Origin: Pseudomonadota bacterium
GTDB taxonomy: Bacteria; Pseudomonadota; Alphaproteobacteria; Sphingomonadales; Sphingomonadaceae
NCBI GenBank assembly: GCA_029781465.1
Contig: JAKOWQ010000271.1
Location: 1-9,697 of the forward strand
Direction: 5' to 3'
DNA length: 9,697 nucleotides
Shown: positions 1-6,568 of the stretch, in pieces
Position numbering within the stretch: the stretch's first letter is position 1
Layout of the letters: every line of letters begins with the position of its first letter
The notes under the pieces: model-generated
What the model saw: only the letters and a program-made list of their open reading frames with translations
Told to the model about the DNA's origin: nothing
The model's database searches: none
Position numbers and translations under genes: made by a program

Positions 1-1962
1 GCGAAACGGGACGGATTCGCCCGAAAGGGGCGGAGGCGCGGCCTCCTCACCCTGCGGCGGGGCGAACGGAGCCGGTGCGGCAAAGGCCCCTTCGGCGCGC
101 GCTGCCTGGCCGGGGAAGATCACCACCGGTTCAACCGCTTCGGAGTGCGCTTCGGCCTCTTCGATCCGAACAAACGGATTGCGGGCCGAATCGGGCTGGA
201 CGATCCCGAGCAGCGATCCATAGGATTCCTCCGCACCGGTATCTTCAGCTTCTTCGTCGCCTTGCGCCGCGATCGGCGCGGATGGTGCAAATTCGACCGG
301 AACCGGCGCGGCCTGCTCGGGCGCCGCCACGAAAGTGCTCGTCACACCTTCGGGCATCGCCTGCGCATCGGCGATCCGGCGCGGCGGCAGCAGGCTTTCA
401 AGCGGGTCGATCTCGTCATCGCAGGCCTCGAAGCTGACCGGCCGCAGCGCGGCGGGCATAGCCATCGGCGCCCTGGGCACGGTCGCTTCGACCGGTTCGG
501 ACGCGGCCGCGTCCGAGAACCGCGGCATTGCGGGCTGCGCGGTCGCCTCGGCCACGATAGGCGATGCGGACGCAAACGGGCGCTCAACCGGCTCTTCGCC
601 AAGCTCGAAGTGGCCAAGCGGGGGGACGTAGGGAGGCGGAACGGCAAGGTCATCCTGCTCGCTGGCGAACCCTTGGTCAGGCCGGGCGGTATCGGGAATC
701 GCAGCCGACGGCGCGGCCTCTACGCCCTGGCCGGTCCGCGCGGCGCGGCGGCGGCGCATCGATTCGGCAAGTCTTGAGGCCAGGTCGGTCATGCCAAGGC
801 CAGCCGGACTGGGCAGGGGTTCGAACGGTGTGGAAGCGTTAGCCGGGACAACGGGGGTTGGCGCATCGGCTGCGGCGTCAGCCGGCTGCGAGGCGAAGGG
901 TGCGGCAAACGGGCCCGGTGCCATGTCGACCTCGGGCGAATCGGTCGATACCGGCGTGGCCGGGGCAGTCGCGGGTTCGTAAGGTTCGGGGATTGCCGGG
1001 GCGGCATCGCGCGGTGCAAACAGCGGCACACTCGGCTCGGCCTCGAAAACCGTGGTCTTGTAACCCTGTTCGCGCACGAAGTCTTCCGATACCCGGCCCT
1101 CGCTGATCTGCTGCCCGAAAATCTGACGGTCGTGCGGCTGGGGCGGCGGGGCCGGGGTTTCGCCAAAGATCTGACGCGGTTCGACCGACGCCGGAGCTTC
1201 CCACCGATCGCCCGGCATTTCGGCCAGCGGCTCGGCGGCGGTTTCGACCTGCTCGGGCCCCTGAAAGATCTGCCGCTGCTGCGCGATCATGGCGGGAACC
1301 GGGCGGGCGATCGCCGAAGTGTGCGCTGAAGGCTGCAAGGCTTCGGTCGCGGGCGGCGGGCTGCTCCAGTCGATCGCCACGCTTGGCTGACCGGCCACGG
1401 GTTCGGCAAATTCGCCAAGCTCAAGCGGCGCGGAGGCAAGATCGACGGGGCCGCCCAGATCCATTCCGGCGATGTCGAGAATCTGCGGATGTCCCCCCGG
1501 CAGCGGAGCCATGTCATGGGGCACGAAGGCGCCTTCCTCCTGCTCGATGGCAAGGGCGCGGCGGCGGTTCGTCAGGTTCATCTCGCCGTCCGCCTCGGGC
1601 GAGTAGGGCGAGACGTAGCGGTCGAATTTTTCTTCGCGCGCGCTGCGGGCGTCGCGCTTGCGGGTGCGTTGGACGGGCTTGGGGCGCGCAAGGCGGCGGG
1701 CAATTGTCGCGCCGAGAAGCGCGCCAAGGGCGGCCAGGATCAGGGCAATCAGCATCCGCGCGGTCAGGCCAAGCGGCGGCGCGGCGGCGGGAACGATCAG
1801 ATCGATCCGGCTCCGGATTACCAGCGTCTCAACCAGAGTCGGGCGGATCGCCAGACTGCCGAGACCGAACAGTGCGCCGAACCACAGGGCGACCACCGCC
1901 GGAAACAGCGGGTTCGCGGTGATCGGCTGGGCCTTTGCCGGCTTGCGTTTTTGCTTGGCCAC
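1..1962 (-). CDS. Hypothetical membrane-anchored protein with long disordered Pro/Ala-rich tail (partial, C-terminus outside window)
   Basis: One uninterrupted minus-strand frame of 654 codons runs off the left edge. I place the start at a GTG at 1960-1962, with GGGGAAG (1971-1977) 8 nt upstream. The N-terminus is lysine/arginine-rich, followed by a membrane segment at about residues 19-39, a short loop, and a second segment at about 68-88. A strongly basic stretch (about 89-110) follows. By the positive-inside rule this is a hairpin anchor with both ends cytoplasmic. The remaining 540 or more residues are low-complexity, rich in Ala, Pro and Glu, with no domain I recognise. They contain three copies of the tetrapeptide RQIF (residues 230-233, 263-266, 279-282). 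The gene lies 51 nt downstream of the co-directional glycosyltransferase and may share its transcript. I do not recognise a function; a conserved sphingomonad hypothetical is my best guess. Confidence 0.85.
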   Translation of the reverse strand, partial: MAKQKRKPAKAQPITANPLFPAVVALWFGALFGLGSLAIRPTLVETLVIRSRIDLIVPAAAPPLGLTARMLIALILAALGALLGATIARRLARPKPVQRTRKRDARSAREEKFDRYVSPYSPEADGEMNLTNRRRALAIEQEEGAFVPHDMAPLPGGHPQILDIAGMDLGGPVDLASAPLELGEFAEPVAGQPSVAIDWSSPPPATEALQPSAHTSAIARPVPAMIAQQRQIFQGPEQVETAAEPLAEMPGDRWEAPASVEPRQIFGETPAPPPQPHDRQIFGQQISEGRVSEDFVREQGYKTTVFEAEPSVPLFAPRDAAPAIPEPYEPATAPATPVSTDSPEVDMAPGPFAAPFASQPADAAADAPTPVVPANASTPFEPLPSPAGLGMTDLASRLAESMRRRRAARTGQGVEAAPSAAIPDTARPDQGFASEQDDLAVPPPYVPPLGHFELGEEPVERPFASASPIVAEATAQPAMPRFSDAAASEPVEATVPRAPMAMPAALRPVSFEACDDEIDPLESLLPPRRIADAQAMPEGVTSTFVAAPEQAAPVPVEFAPSAPIAAQGDEEAEDTGAEESYGSLLGIVQPDSARNPFVRIEEAEAHSEAVEPVVIFPGQAARAEGAFAAPAPFAPPQGEEAAPPPLSGESVPFR

Positions 1963-2013
1963 TTGCGAAACTTCCCCGTCAATCAGTCCCTTGGCTCGTT
2001 CACCCGGCGCTGG

Positions 2014-3243
2014 TCAGGCAGCGGCGGGAATGCGCCAATCCACTGAACGGGCTAACAGCCTTTGGTAAACATCGTGATAACGATAGATATTCCGGGCCCA
2101 GTCATGGCTTGCCGCGACATGCGCGCGGCCTGCCGCACGGCGCGCAGGCCAGATCCCGGGCTCGCAAAGCAGGTCCGCCAGCGCCCCAGCGCAGGCCGCG
2201 GGATCGTCGGGCGCGAACAAGGTGCCGGTGATCCCGTTCTCGATCAGCTCGCGGTGCCCGCCAACATCCGAGGCGGCGACCAGCTTGCCCTGGGCCATGG
2301 CTTCGAGCGGCTTGAGCGGGGTGACAAGATCGGTCAGGCGGCTTTTCTTGCGCGGATAGGCCATGACGTCGATCAGCGCGTAGTAGCGTTCGACCTCGCT
2401 GTGCGGCACGCGCCCCACGAATCTGATCGCGGATGCCGCAGGGCTTGCCGCCGCCTGGGCCTTGAGCGCGGCCTCCATCGGACCGCCGCCGACCAGCAGC
2501 AGACGGGCGCCGGGAAGACGCCCGGTCAAGGCGGGCATGGCCGCGATAAGATCGTCGAGCCCTTCGTAGTCGTAGAAGCTGCCGATGAAGCCCACCACCG
2601 GGCCCTGTCCCAGGCCCAGCTCGGCAGCCAGACCCGGCTCGGGCCTCGCCGCCTGCCCGAACAGCGCCAGATCGACTCCATTGGGGCTGAGCGTGATCTT
2701 GTCCGCGGGGATGCCCCGCGCCACCAGATCGTCCTTCAATCCCTGACAGATCGTGACGACGTGCCCCGCCTCGCGTGTCACATGGCTTTCCAGCGCACGG
2801 GTCAGCCGGTATTTCAGGCTGCCTTCGCTGCCGGTGCCGTTGGAAACCGCCGCGTCTTCCCAGAAGGCCCGGATCTCGTAAACGACAGGGATGCCAAGCG
2901 CCTTGCCCGCGACCAGCGCGGCCTTGCCGCACAATGCGGGGGAATGGGCGTGAAGGATATCGGGGCGCCAGTCCCGCGCCAGCGCGATGATGGCATCGGC
3001 AAGCAGCTGGATCTCGCGCCATTCGCGCAAACCCACCGGACCGCTGGCGCTGCCGCGGGTGCGGTGAAAGGCCAACCCTTCGGCCATCTCGGCGTCGGGC
3101 CCCGGGGCGGTGTGGCGCAGCCCGGTGATTCCGCGCACCTCCAGCCCGGCGGCAAGCTGGGCCGCCATGATCGCGCGGGTGCGAAAGGTGTAGCCGCTGT
3201 GCAGCGGCAGCGAGTGATCGAGAACGTGCAGGACCCTGGTCAT
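2014..3243 (-). CDS. Exosortase A system-associated glycosyltransferase (GT4-like)
   Basis: This 409-aa protein is a GT-B fold glycosyltransferase, expected to move a sugar from a nucleotide-sugar to a lipid-linked or protein acceptor at the cytoplasmic face. The opening MTRVLHVLDHSLPLHSGYTF, with its following Arg-Thr-Arg, is the hallmark I associate with the exosortase A-associated family (TIGR04063-like, Daro_2409 type). The N-terminal domain (about 1-180) includes DILHAHSPALCGKAAL. The C-terminal nucleotide-binding domain (about 190-370) has LSPNGVD, GFIGSFYDYEGLDDLI and the PLKPLEAMAQGK segment with Glu314. The position eight residues before Glu314, where many GT4 enzymes carry the first Glu of EX7E, is Leu. 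The ATG start is supported by AGGGA 8 nt upstream and by a candidate promoter. It is divergent from the O-glycosylation ligase, the usual partner in this system. The sugar and acceptor cannot be read from sequence. Confidence 0.92.
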   Translation of the reverse strand: MTRVLHVLDHSLPLHSGYTFRTRAIMAAQLAAGLEVRGITGLRHTAPGPDAEMAEGLAFHRTRGSASGPVGLREWREIQLLADAIIALARDWRPDILHAHSPALCGKAALVAGKALGIPVVYEIRAFWEDAAVSNGTGSEGSLKYRLTRALESHVTREAGHVVTICQGLKDDLVARGIPADKITLSPNGVDLALFGQAARPEPGLAAELGLGQGPVVGFIGSFYDYEGLDDLIAAMPALTGRLPGARLLLVGGGPMEAALKAQAAASPAASAIRFVGRVPHSEVERYYALIDVMAYPRKKSRLTDLVTPLKPLEAMAQGKLVAASDVGGHRELIENGITGTLFAPDDPAACAGALADLLCEPGIWPARRAAGRAHVAASHDWARNIYRYHDVYQRLLARSVDWRIPAAA

Positions 3244-3254
3244 GGTGCCATTCC

Positions 3255-3284
3255 CTAGGACAACAAGGCTTAACGCGCCGTCAA
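3255..3284 (-). promoter_or_regulatory. Candidate promoter of the glycosyltransferase
   Basis: On the minus strand TTGACG (3279-3284) is followed after 17 nt by GTCCTA, within GTCCTAG (3255-3261). The -35 matches the sigma-70-type consensus of alphaproteobacteria at six of six positions. The -10 is weak by the E. coli standard but contains the CTA core reported for Caulobacter housekeeping promoters (GCTANAWC). GTCCTAG ends 11 nt before the ATG, so the mRNA leader would be only a few bases and the AGGGA ribosome-site candidate might lie outside the transcript. Transcription may therefore start elsewhere. Confidence 0.4.
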
Positions 3285-3298
3285 CTAGGCGGTGCTAG
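3270..3298 (+). promoter_or_regulatory. Candidate promoter of the small protein and O-glycosylation ligase
   Basis: On the plus strand TTAACG (3270-3275) and TGCTAG (3293-3298) are separated by 17 nt, ending 13 nt before the ATG at 3312. The -35 differs from TTGACG at one base. It lies back-to-back with the glycosyltransferase promoter candidate and the two overlap, so they would compete or be co-controlled. No convincing Shine-Dalgarno sequence precedes the 3312 ATG, which fits a very short leader. This is inference from motif and spacing. Confidence 0.35.
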
Positions 3299-3311
3299 CC
3301 ATGCGCGCGGT

Positions 3312-3467
3312 ATGGTTGACTATTTCGCCCTTGCGCTGACCCACGGCTTGCTGGTGATTGCCTGCTGGCGCTTGCTCCAGCGCGATGACCTCGATGCCGA
3401 GGTGGCGTCGGAGCCGCCGCGCGACGAAGCGCCCTCTGCCAAACCCGGACTGCGCACACGTGCTTGA
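3312..3467 (+). CDS. Small single-span membrane protein, translationally coupled to the ligase (probable)
   Basis: This is a 51-aa frame from ATG (3312) to TGA (3465-3467). Residues about 4-22 form one hydrophobic segment (YFALALTHGLLVIACWRLL). A charged, acidic and proline-rich tail (QRDDLDAEVASEPP and onward) ends in a basic GLRTRA. Its stop overlaps the GTG start of the downstream ligase (GTG at 3460-3462 lies inside this frame), an 8-nt overlap typical of translational coupling. It fills otherwise unexplained sequence between the divergent promoter and the ligase. I do not recognise a family. A role as a small accessory subunit of the ligase or polysaccharide machinery is inference from position. 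The ribosome-binding site is weak, so the start is less certain than the frame. Confidence 0.6.
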   Translation: MVDYFALALTHGLLVIACWRLLQRDDLDAEVASEPPRDEAPSAKPGLRTRA

Positions 3468-4836
3468 TCTGGCAATCACCGGTTTCACCCTGGCCTTCCT
3501 GGCATTGGGGTTTCGGCGCCCTTTCCTGTGGGTGCTGGCCTATCTCTATATCGACATCCTCAGCCCTCAGCAGATTTCCTACCGGTTGCTGAGCGCGCTG
3601 CCGATCTCGCTGATTGCCTTTGTGCTGGCCTTTGCCGGTTGGGCATTGCTCGATGACAAGCGCGACAGTCGCTTTACCCTGCGCCAGGGGCTGATAGCCG
3701 TCCTGCTGCTCTATTGCGGCGCGACCACCATGATGGCCGACTTTCCGGTCGATGCGGCGGCGAAGTGGGCCTGGGTGTGGAAGGCTCTGGTTTTTGCCCT
3801 GTTCCTGCCGCTGACCCTGCGCACCCGGCTGCGGATCGAATCCGCGGCGCTGGTGATGGTGCTGACGGTGGGTGCGATCATCATCGATGGCGGGATCAAG
3901 ACTCTGGGCGGCGGTGGCGGCTATGGCACTCTGCACCTGTTCATCGAAAACAATGTTGGCCTCTATGAAGGCTCGATCATCTCGGCGGTGGCGATCGCGG
4001 TGATCCCGTTGATCGTCTGGCTCATGAAGCACTCGACCGTCTTTCCCGGCGACTGGCGGGTGAAACTGTTCGGCACGGCGCTGATCTTTGCCTGCATGCT
4101 GATCCCTGTCGGCACCCAGGCGCGCACCGGATTGCTGTGTCTGGGGCTGCTCGGGGTGCTTTCGCTGCGCACGGTCAAGCGGCGGTTCCTCTACATCGCT
4201 CTTGCGGCCGTGGGGGCGCTGGTGGCGATCCCCTTCCTGCCCGACAGTTACACCAAACGAATGAGCACGATCGAAAACCATCAGTCGGACGGCAGCGCTT
4301 CGACCCGCGTGGCGGTGTGGATGTGGACTCTCGACTATGTAAAGGACCACCCATTCGGCGGCGGGTTCGATGCCTATCGCGGCAACAAGCTGCGGATCGA
4401 GCTGCGCGAGGATCAGGGCGGCCAGATCGAAGTGAAGGAAGCCTACGATCAGGGCCGCGCCTATCACTCCTCCTATTTCGAGATGCTTGGCGAACAGGGC
4501 TGGCCGGGACTGATCCTGTGGCTGTGGCTGATGCTCTCGGGATTGTGGCAGATGGAACGAATCCGGGCAAAGTGGGGCAAGCGCACCGCGCCGGGCGAAA
4601 CCTGGCAGGCGCCGCTCGCCAACGCGCTCCAGCAGTCGTTGCTGGTCTATATGGCCGGATCCCTGTTCGTGGGCATTGCCTATCAGCCGTTCTGTTACAT
4701 GCTGATCGGGCTGCAATGCGGGCTGTGGAGCTATCTCAAACGGATCGATTCGCCGCGCCGCCCGGTGATCGGCGCCCGCCCGGCGCTCAACCTCGGCAAT
4801 GCCGTAGCGGCACGGAATGGTGCGTTGCGAAGCTGA
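3460..4836 (+). CDS. Putative O-glycosylation ligase, exosortase A system-associated (Wzy/WaaL-like)
   Basis: This 458-aa polytopic inner-membrane protein belongs to the O-antigen ligase/polymerase superfamily, in the exosortase A-associated group (TIGR03097-like, with a DUF5935-type N-terminus). The conserved opening, GFRRPFLWVLAYLYIDILSP at residues 17-36, supports this strongly. Predicted spans lie near 5-30, 48-64, 76-90, 106-120, 129-143, 172-188, 204-219, 224-236, 243-260, 348-363 and 393-425. The Wzy_C-like core has the Arg-Thr-Gly of QARTG (Arg222), STRVAVW (Arg283), HPFGGGFDAY and the His336 segment YHSSYFEMLGEQGWPG in the large periplasmic loop. Such enzymes transfer lipid-linked glycan onto an acceptor. 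The start is the GTG at 3460. An ATG at 3358 is in frame, but its 34 extra residues are Arg/Pro-rich and coincide with the overlapping small gene. The acceptor is unknown. Confidence 0.9.
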   Translation: MLDLAITGFTLAFLALGFRRPFLWVLAYLYIDILSPQQISYRLLSALPISLIAFVLAFAGWALLDDKRDSRFTLRQGLIAVLLLYCGATTMMADFPVDAAAKWAWVWKALVFALFLPLTLRTRLRIESAALVMVLTVGAIIIDGGIKTLGGGGGYGTLHLFIENNVGLYEGSIISAVAIAVIPLIVWLMKHSTVFPGDWRVKLFGTALIFACMLIPVGTQARTGLLCLGLLGVLSLRTVKRRFLYIALAAVGALVAIPFLPDSYTKRMSTIENHQSDGSASTRVAVWMWTLDYVKDHPFGGGFDAYRGNKLRIELREDQGGQIEVKEAYDQGRAYHSSYFEMLGEQGWPGLILWLWLMLSGLWQMERIRAKWGKRTAPGETWQAPLANALQQSLLVYMAGSLFVGIAYQPFCYMLIGLQCGLWSYLKRIDSPRRPVIGARPALNLGNAVAARNGALRS

Positions 4837-4841
4837 ACCGA

Positions 4842-4870
4842 TTGCGCCATGAAGCGCCTTTCCCAGCTAG
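4842..4870 (+). promoter_or_regulatory. Candidate promoter of the MaoC-thiolase operon
   Basis: TTGCGC (4842-4847) is followed after 17 nt by AGCTAG (4865-4870), directly before the strong ribosome-binding site AAGGAG (4871-4876). It is a partial match to the sigma-70-type consensus. It would separate the acyl-CoA genes from the unrelated ligase 46 nt upstream. The CTAG may instead be part of an extended Shine-Dalgarno sequence, and read-through from the ligase is possible because no terminator is visible. Confidence 0.25.
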
Positions 4871-4882
4871 AAGGAGAGGCAG

Positions 4883-5332
4883 ATGACCCCGCAGGAACTC
4901 GCGACCAAGGTCGGCCAGGAAATCGGTGTTTCCGACTGGTTCGAGGTCAGCCAGGATCGGATCAACAAGTTCGCCGAGGCGACCGGCGATTTCCAGTTCA
5001 TCCATATCGACGAGGAAAAGGCCAAGATGACCCCGTTCGGCGGGACCATCGCCCACGGCTTTCTGACTCTTTCGCTGATCCCGGTGCTGGGCGCGATGAC
5101 CCAGGGTGCCAAGGTCGATGGCGTCAAGATGGGCGTCAACTACGGCGGCAACAAGACCCGCTTCATCTCGCCGGTGCGCTCGGGCAAGCGCGTGCGCAGC
5201 CACACCAAGCTGCTCGAACTGGTCGAAAAGCGCCCCGGCCAGTGGCAGCAGACCAACGAAATCACGATCGAGATCGAAGGCGAGGACAAGCCCGCGCTAA
5301 TCTGCGAATGGATCACGCAGTTCTTCGTCTGA
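4883..5332 (+). CDS. MaoC family dehydratase ((R)-specific enoyl-CoA hydratase-like)
   Basis: This 149-aa single-hotdog protein has the normal length for the bacterial MaoC/NodN-like group, related to mycobacterial Rv0130. The hydratase-2 motif is complete: GDFQFIHID at residues 35-43, with the catalytic pair Asp36 and His41, followed by PFGGTIAHGFLTLSL at 51-65. The expected reaction is reversible hydration of trans-2-enoyl-CoA to (R)-3-hydroxyacyl-CoA in the cytoplasm. The protein probably acts as a homodimer. The start is clear: AAGGAG lies 6 nt before the ATG. It is the first gene of a plus-strand set with a thiolase 49 nt downstream. (R)-3-hydroxyacyl-CoA is the stereoisomer used for PHA synthesis, so a PhaJ-like role is possible, but the subgroup also includes enzymes of general fatty-acid metabolism. 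Chain-length preference cannot be read here. Confidence 0.92.
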   Translation: MTPQELATKVGQEIGVSDWFEVSQDRINKFAEATGDFQFIHIDEEKAKMTPFGGTIAHGFLTLSLIPVLGAMTQGAKVDGVKMGVNYGGNKTRFISPVRSGKRVRSHTKLLELVEKRPGQWQQTNEITIEIEGEDKPALICEWITQFFV

Positions 5333-5381
5333 ACACCCATCTTCCCCAGGCAGTCTTCCAATCAAAGCCAAGGAATTTTGC

Positions 5382-6566
5382 ATGTCACGTGACGCAGTCA
5401 TCGTTTCCACTGCCCGTACCCCGCTGACCAAGGCGGCGCGCGGCGCGTTCAACAACACCACCGGCGCCACGCTCGGGGGCTGGTCGATCAAGGCCGCGGT
5501 CGAGCGCGCCGGGCTTGAAGGCGGCGAGATCGACGACGTGGTGATGGGCTGCGCCGTGCAGCAGGGCTCGACCGGCGGCAATGTCGCCCGCCTCGCCGCG
5601 CTGCGCGCCGGGCTGCCGGTTTCGGTTCCGGCGATGACGATCGACCGCCAGTGCTCCTCGGGGCTGATGACCGTGGCCACGGCCGCCAAGCAGGTGCTGG
5701 TCGACAACATGGACATCTGCGTGGCCGGGGGCCTCGAGAGCATCTCCAAGGTCGTGGGCAGCGGCAAGATGTTCGTCGAGCCGGACCGCGAACTGCTCGA
5801 AATGCACCCGCACATCTACATGCCGATGATCGGCACGGCGGAAGTTGTCGCCAAGCGCTATGGCATCAGCCGCGAGGTTCAGGATGAATACTCGCTGCGT
5901 TCGCAGCAGCGCACCGCCGCCGCGCAGGCTTCGGGCAAGTTCGATGACGAGATCGTTGCCTGCACGGCGACCATGGCGGTGGTCGACAAGGAAACCAAGG
6001 AAGTCTCCTACAAGGAAGTCACCGCGGCCAAGGACGATTGCAACCGCCCCGATACCACGCTGGAAGGGCTCGCCAGCCTCAAGCCGGTGATGGGCGAAGG
6101 GCACACGATCACGGCCGGCAATGCCAGCCAGCTTTCCGACGGTTCGTCGGCCTGCGTGGTGATGGAAGCCAAGGTGGCCGAAAAGCGCGGCCTCAACCCG
6201 CTTGGCCGCTATGTCGGCATGGCCGTGGCGGGCACCGAGCCCGATGAAATGGGCATCGGCCCGGTCTTCGCGATCCCCAAGCTGCTTGAGCGCTTCAACC
6301 TCAAGATGGACGATATCGGCCTGTGGGAACTGAACGAAGCCTTTGCCGTCCAGGTGCTCTACTGCCGTGACAAGCTGGGGATTCCCGACGAACTGCTCAA
6401 CGTCAACGGCGGTTCGATCTCGATCGGCCATCCCTTCGGCATGACCGGCGCGCGCTGCACCGGCCACGCGTTGATCGAAGGCAAGCGCCGCGGTGCCAAA
6501 TACGCCGTGGTCACTATGTGCATCGGCGGCGGGCAGGGCGCTGCCGGGCTGTTCGAGATCTTCTGA
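5382..6566 (+). CDS. Thiolase family protein (acetyl-CoA C-acyltransferase)
   Basis: This 394-aa protein is full length for a biosynthetic or degradative thiolase. It either condenses two acyl-CoA molecules or cleaves 3-ketoacyl-CoA with CoA. All three catalytic residues are visible: nucleophile Cys91 in DRQCSSG, His350 in GGSISIGHPFGMTGAR, and Cys380 in MCIGGGQGAAGLFE. The LNEAFAVQ motif and the nearby EGLASLKPVM and TAGNASQLSDGSSA blocks are also standard. AAGGA (5370-5374) lies 7 nt before the ATG. It follows the MaoC gene by 49 nt without a visible terminator and is followed by the next gene after 2 nt, so the three are probably co-transcribed. Whether it works as PhaA-like acetyl-CoA acetyltransferase or as a beta-oxidation 3-ketoacyl-CoA thiolase cannot be decided from motifs. 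Confidence 0.95.
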   Translation: MSRDAVIVSTARTPLTKAARGAFNNTTGATLGGWSIKAAVERAGLEGGEIDDVVMGCAVQQGSTGGNVARLAALRAGLPVSVPAMTIDRQCSSGLMTVATAAKQVLVDNMDICVAGGLESISKVVGSGKMFVEPDRELLEMHPHIYMPMIGTAEVVAKRYGISREVQDEYSLRSQQRTAAAQASGKFDDEIVACTATMAVVDKETKEVSYKEVTAAKDDCNRPDTTLEGLASLKPVMGEGHTITAGNASQLSDGSSACVVMEAKVAEKRGLNPLGRYVGMAVAGTEPDEMGIGPVFAIPKLLERFNLKMDDIGLWELNEAFAVQVLYCRDKLGIPDELLNVNGGSISIGHPFGMTGARCTGHALIEGKRRGAKYAVVTMCIGGGQGAAGLFEIF

Positions 6567-6568
6567 TC

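Noticed and set aside
145..777. Plus-strand open frames opposite the long hypothetical gene (also 1383-1922 and 1489-2046)
   Set aside because: The minus-strand frame is continuous for 654 codons with a sensible start and two membrane segments; the plus frames are fragmented and Arg-rich.
2062..3258. 398-codon plus-strand open frame opposite the glycosyltransferase
   Set aside because: Its translation is Arg/Gly/Gln/Asp-rich with no family features, and the opposite strand carries a clear glycosyltransferase. Long antisense frames are expected in GC-rich coding DNA.
3280..3320. Inverted repeat GTCAAC (3280-3285) and GTTGAC (3315-3320)
   Set aside because: The arms are only 6 bp with a 29-nt spacer, and the left arm is explained by the TTGACG -35 candidate on the minus strand and the right arm by coding sequence.
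3295..4716. 473-codon minus-strand open frame opposite the ligase
   Set aside because: The sequence is His/Gln/Arg-rich and lacks membrane segments or motifs. It mirrors the codon bias of the real polytopic protein on the plus strand.
5333..5381. Possible terminator or promoter between MaoC and thiolase
   Set aside because: No hairpin, T-run or convincing -35/-10 pair; only the ribosome-binding site AAGGA is evident.
5385..6467. 360-codon minus-strand open frame opposite the thiolase
   Set aside because: The thiolase has all catalytic residues intact; the antisense product is His/Gly/Asp-rich and featureless.
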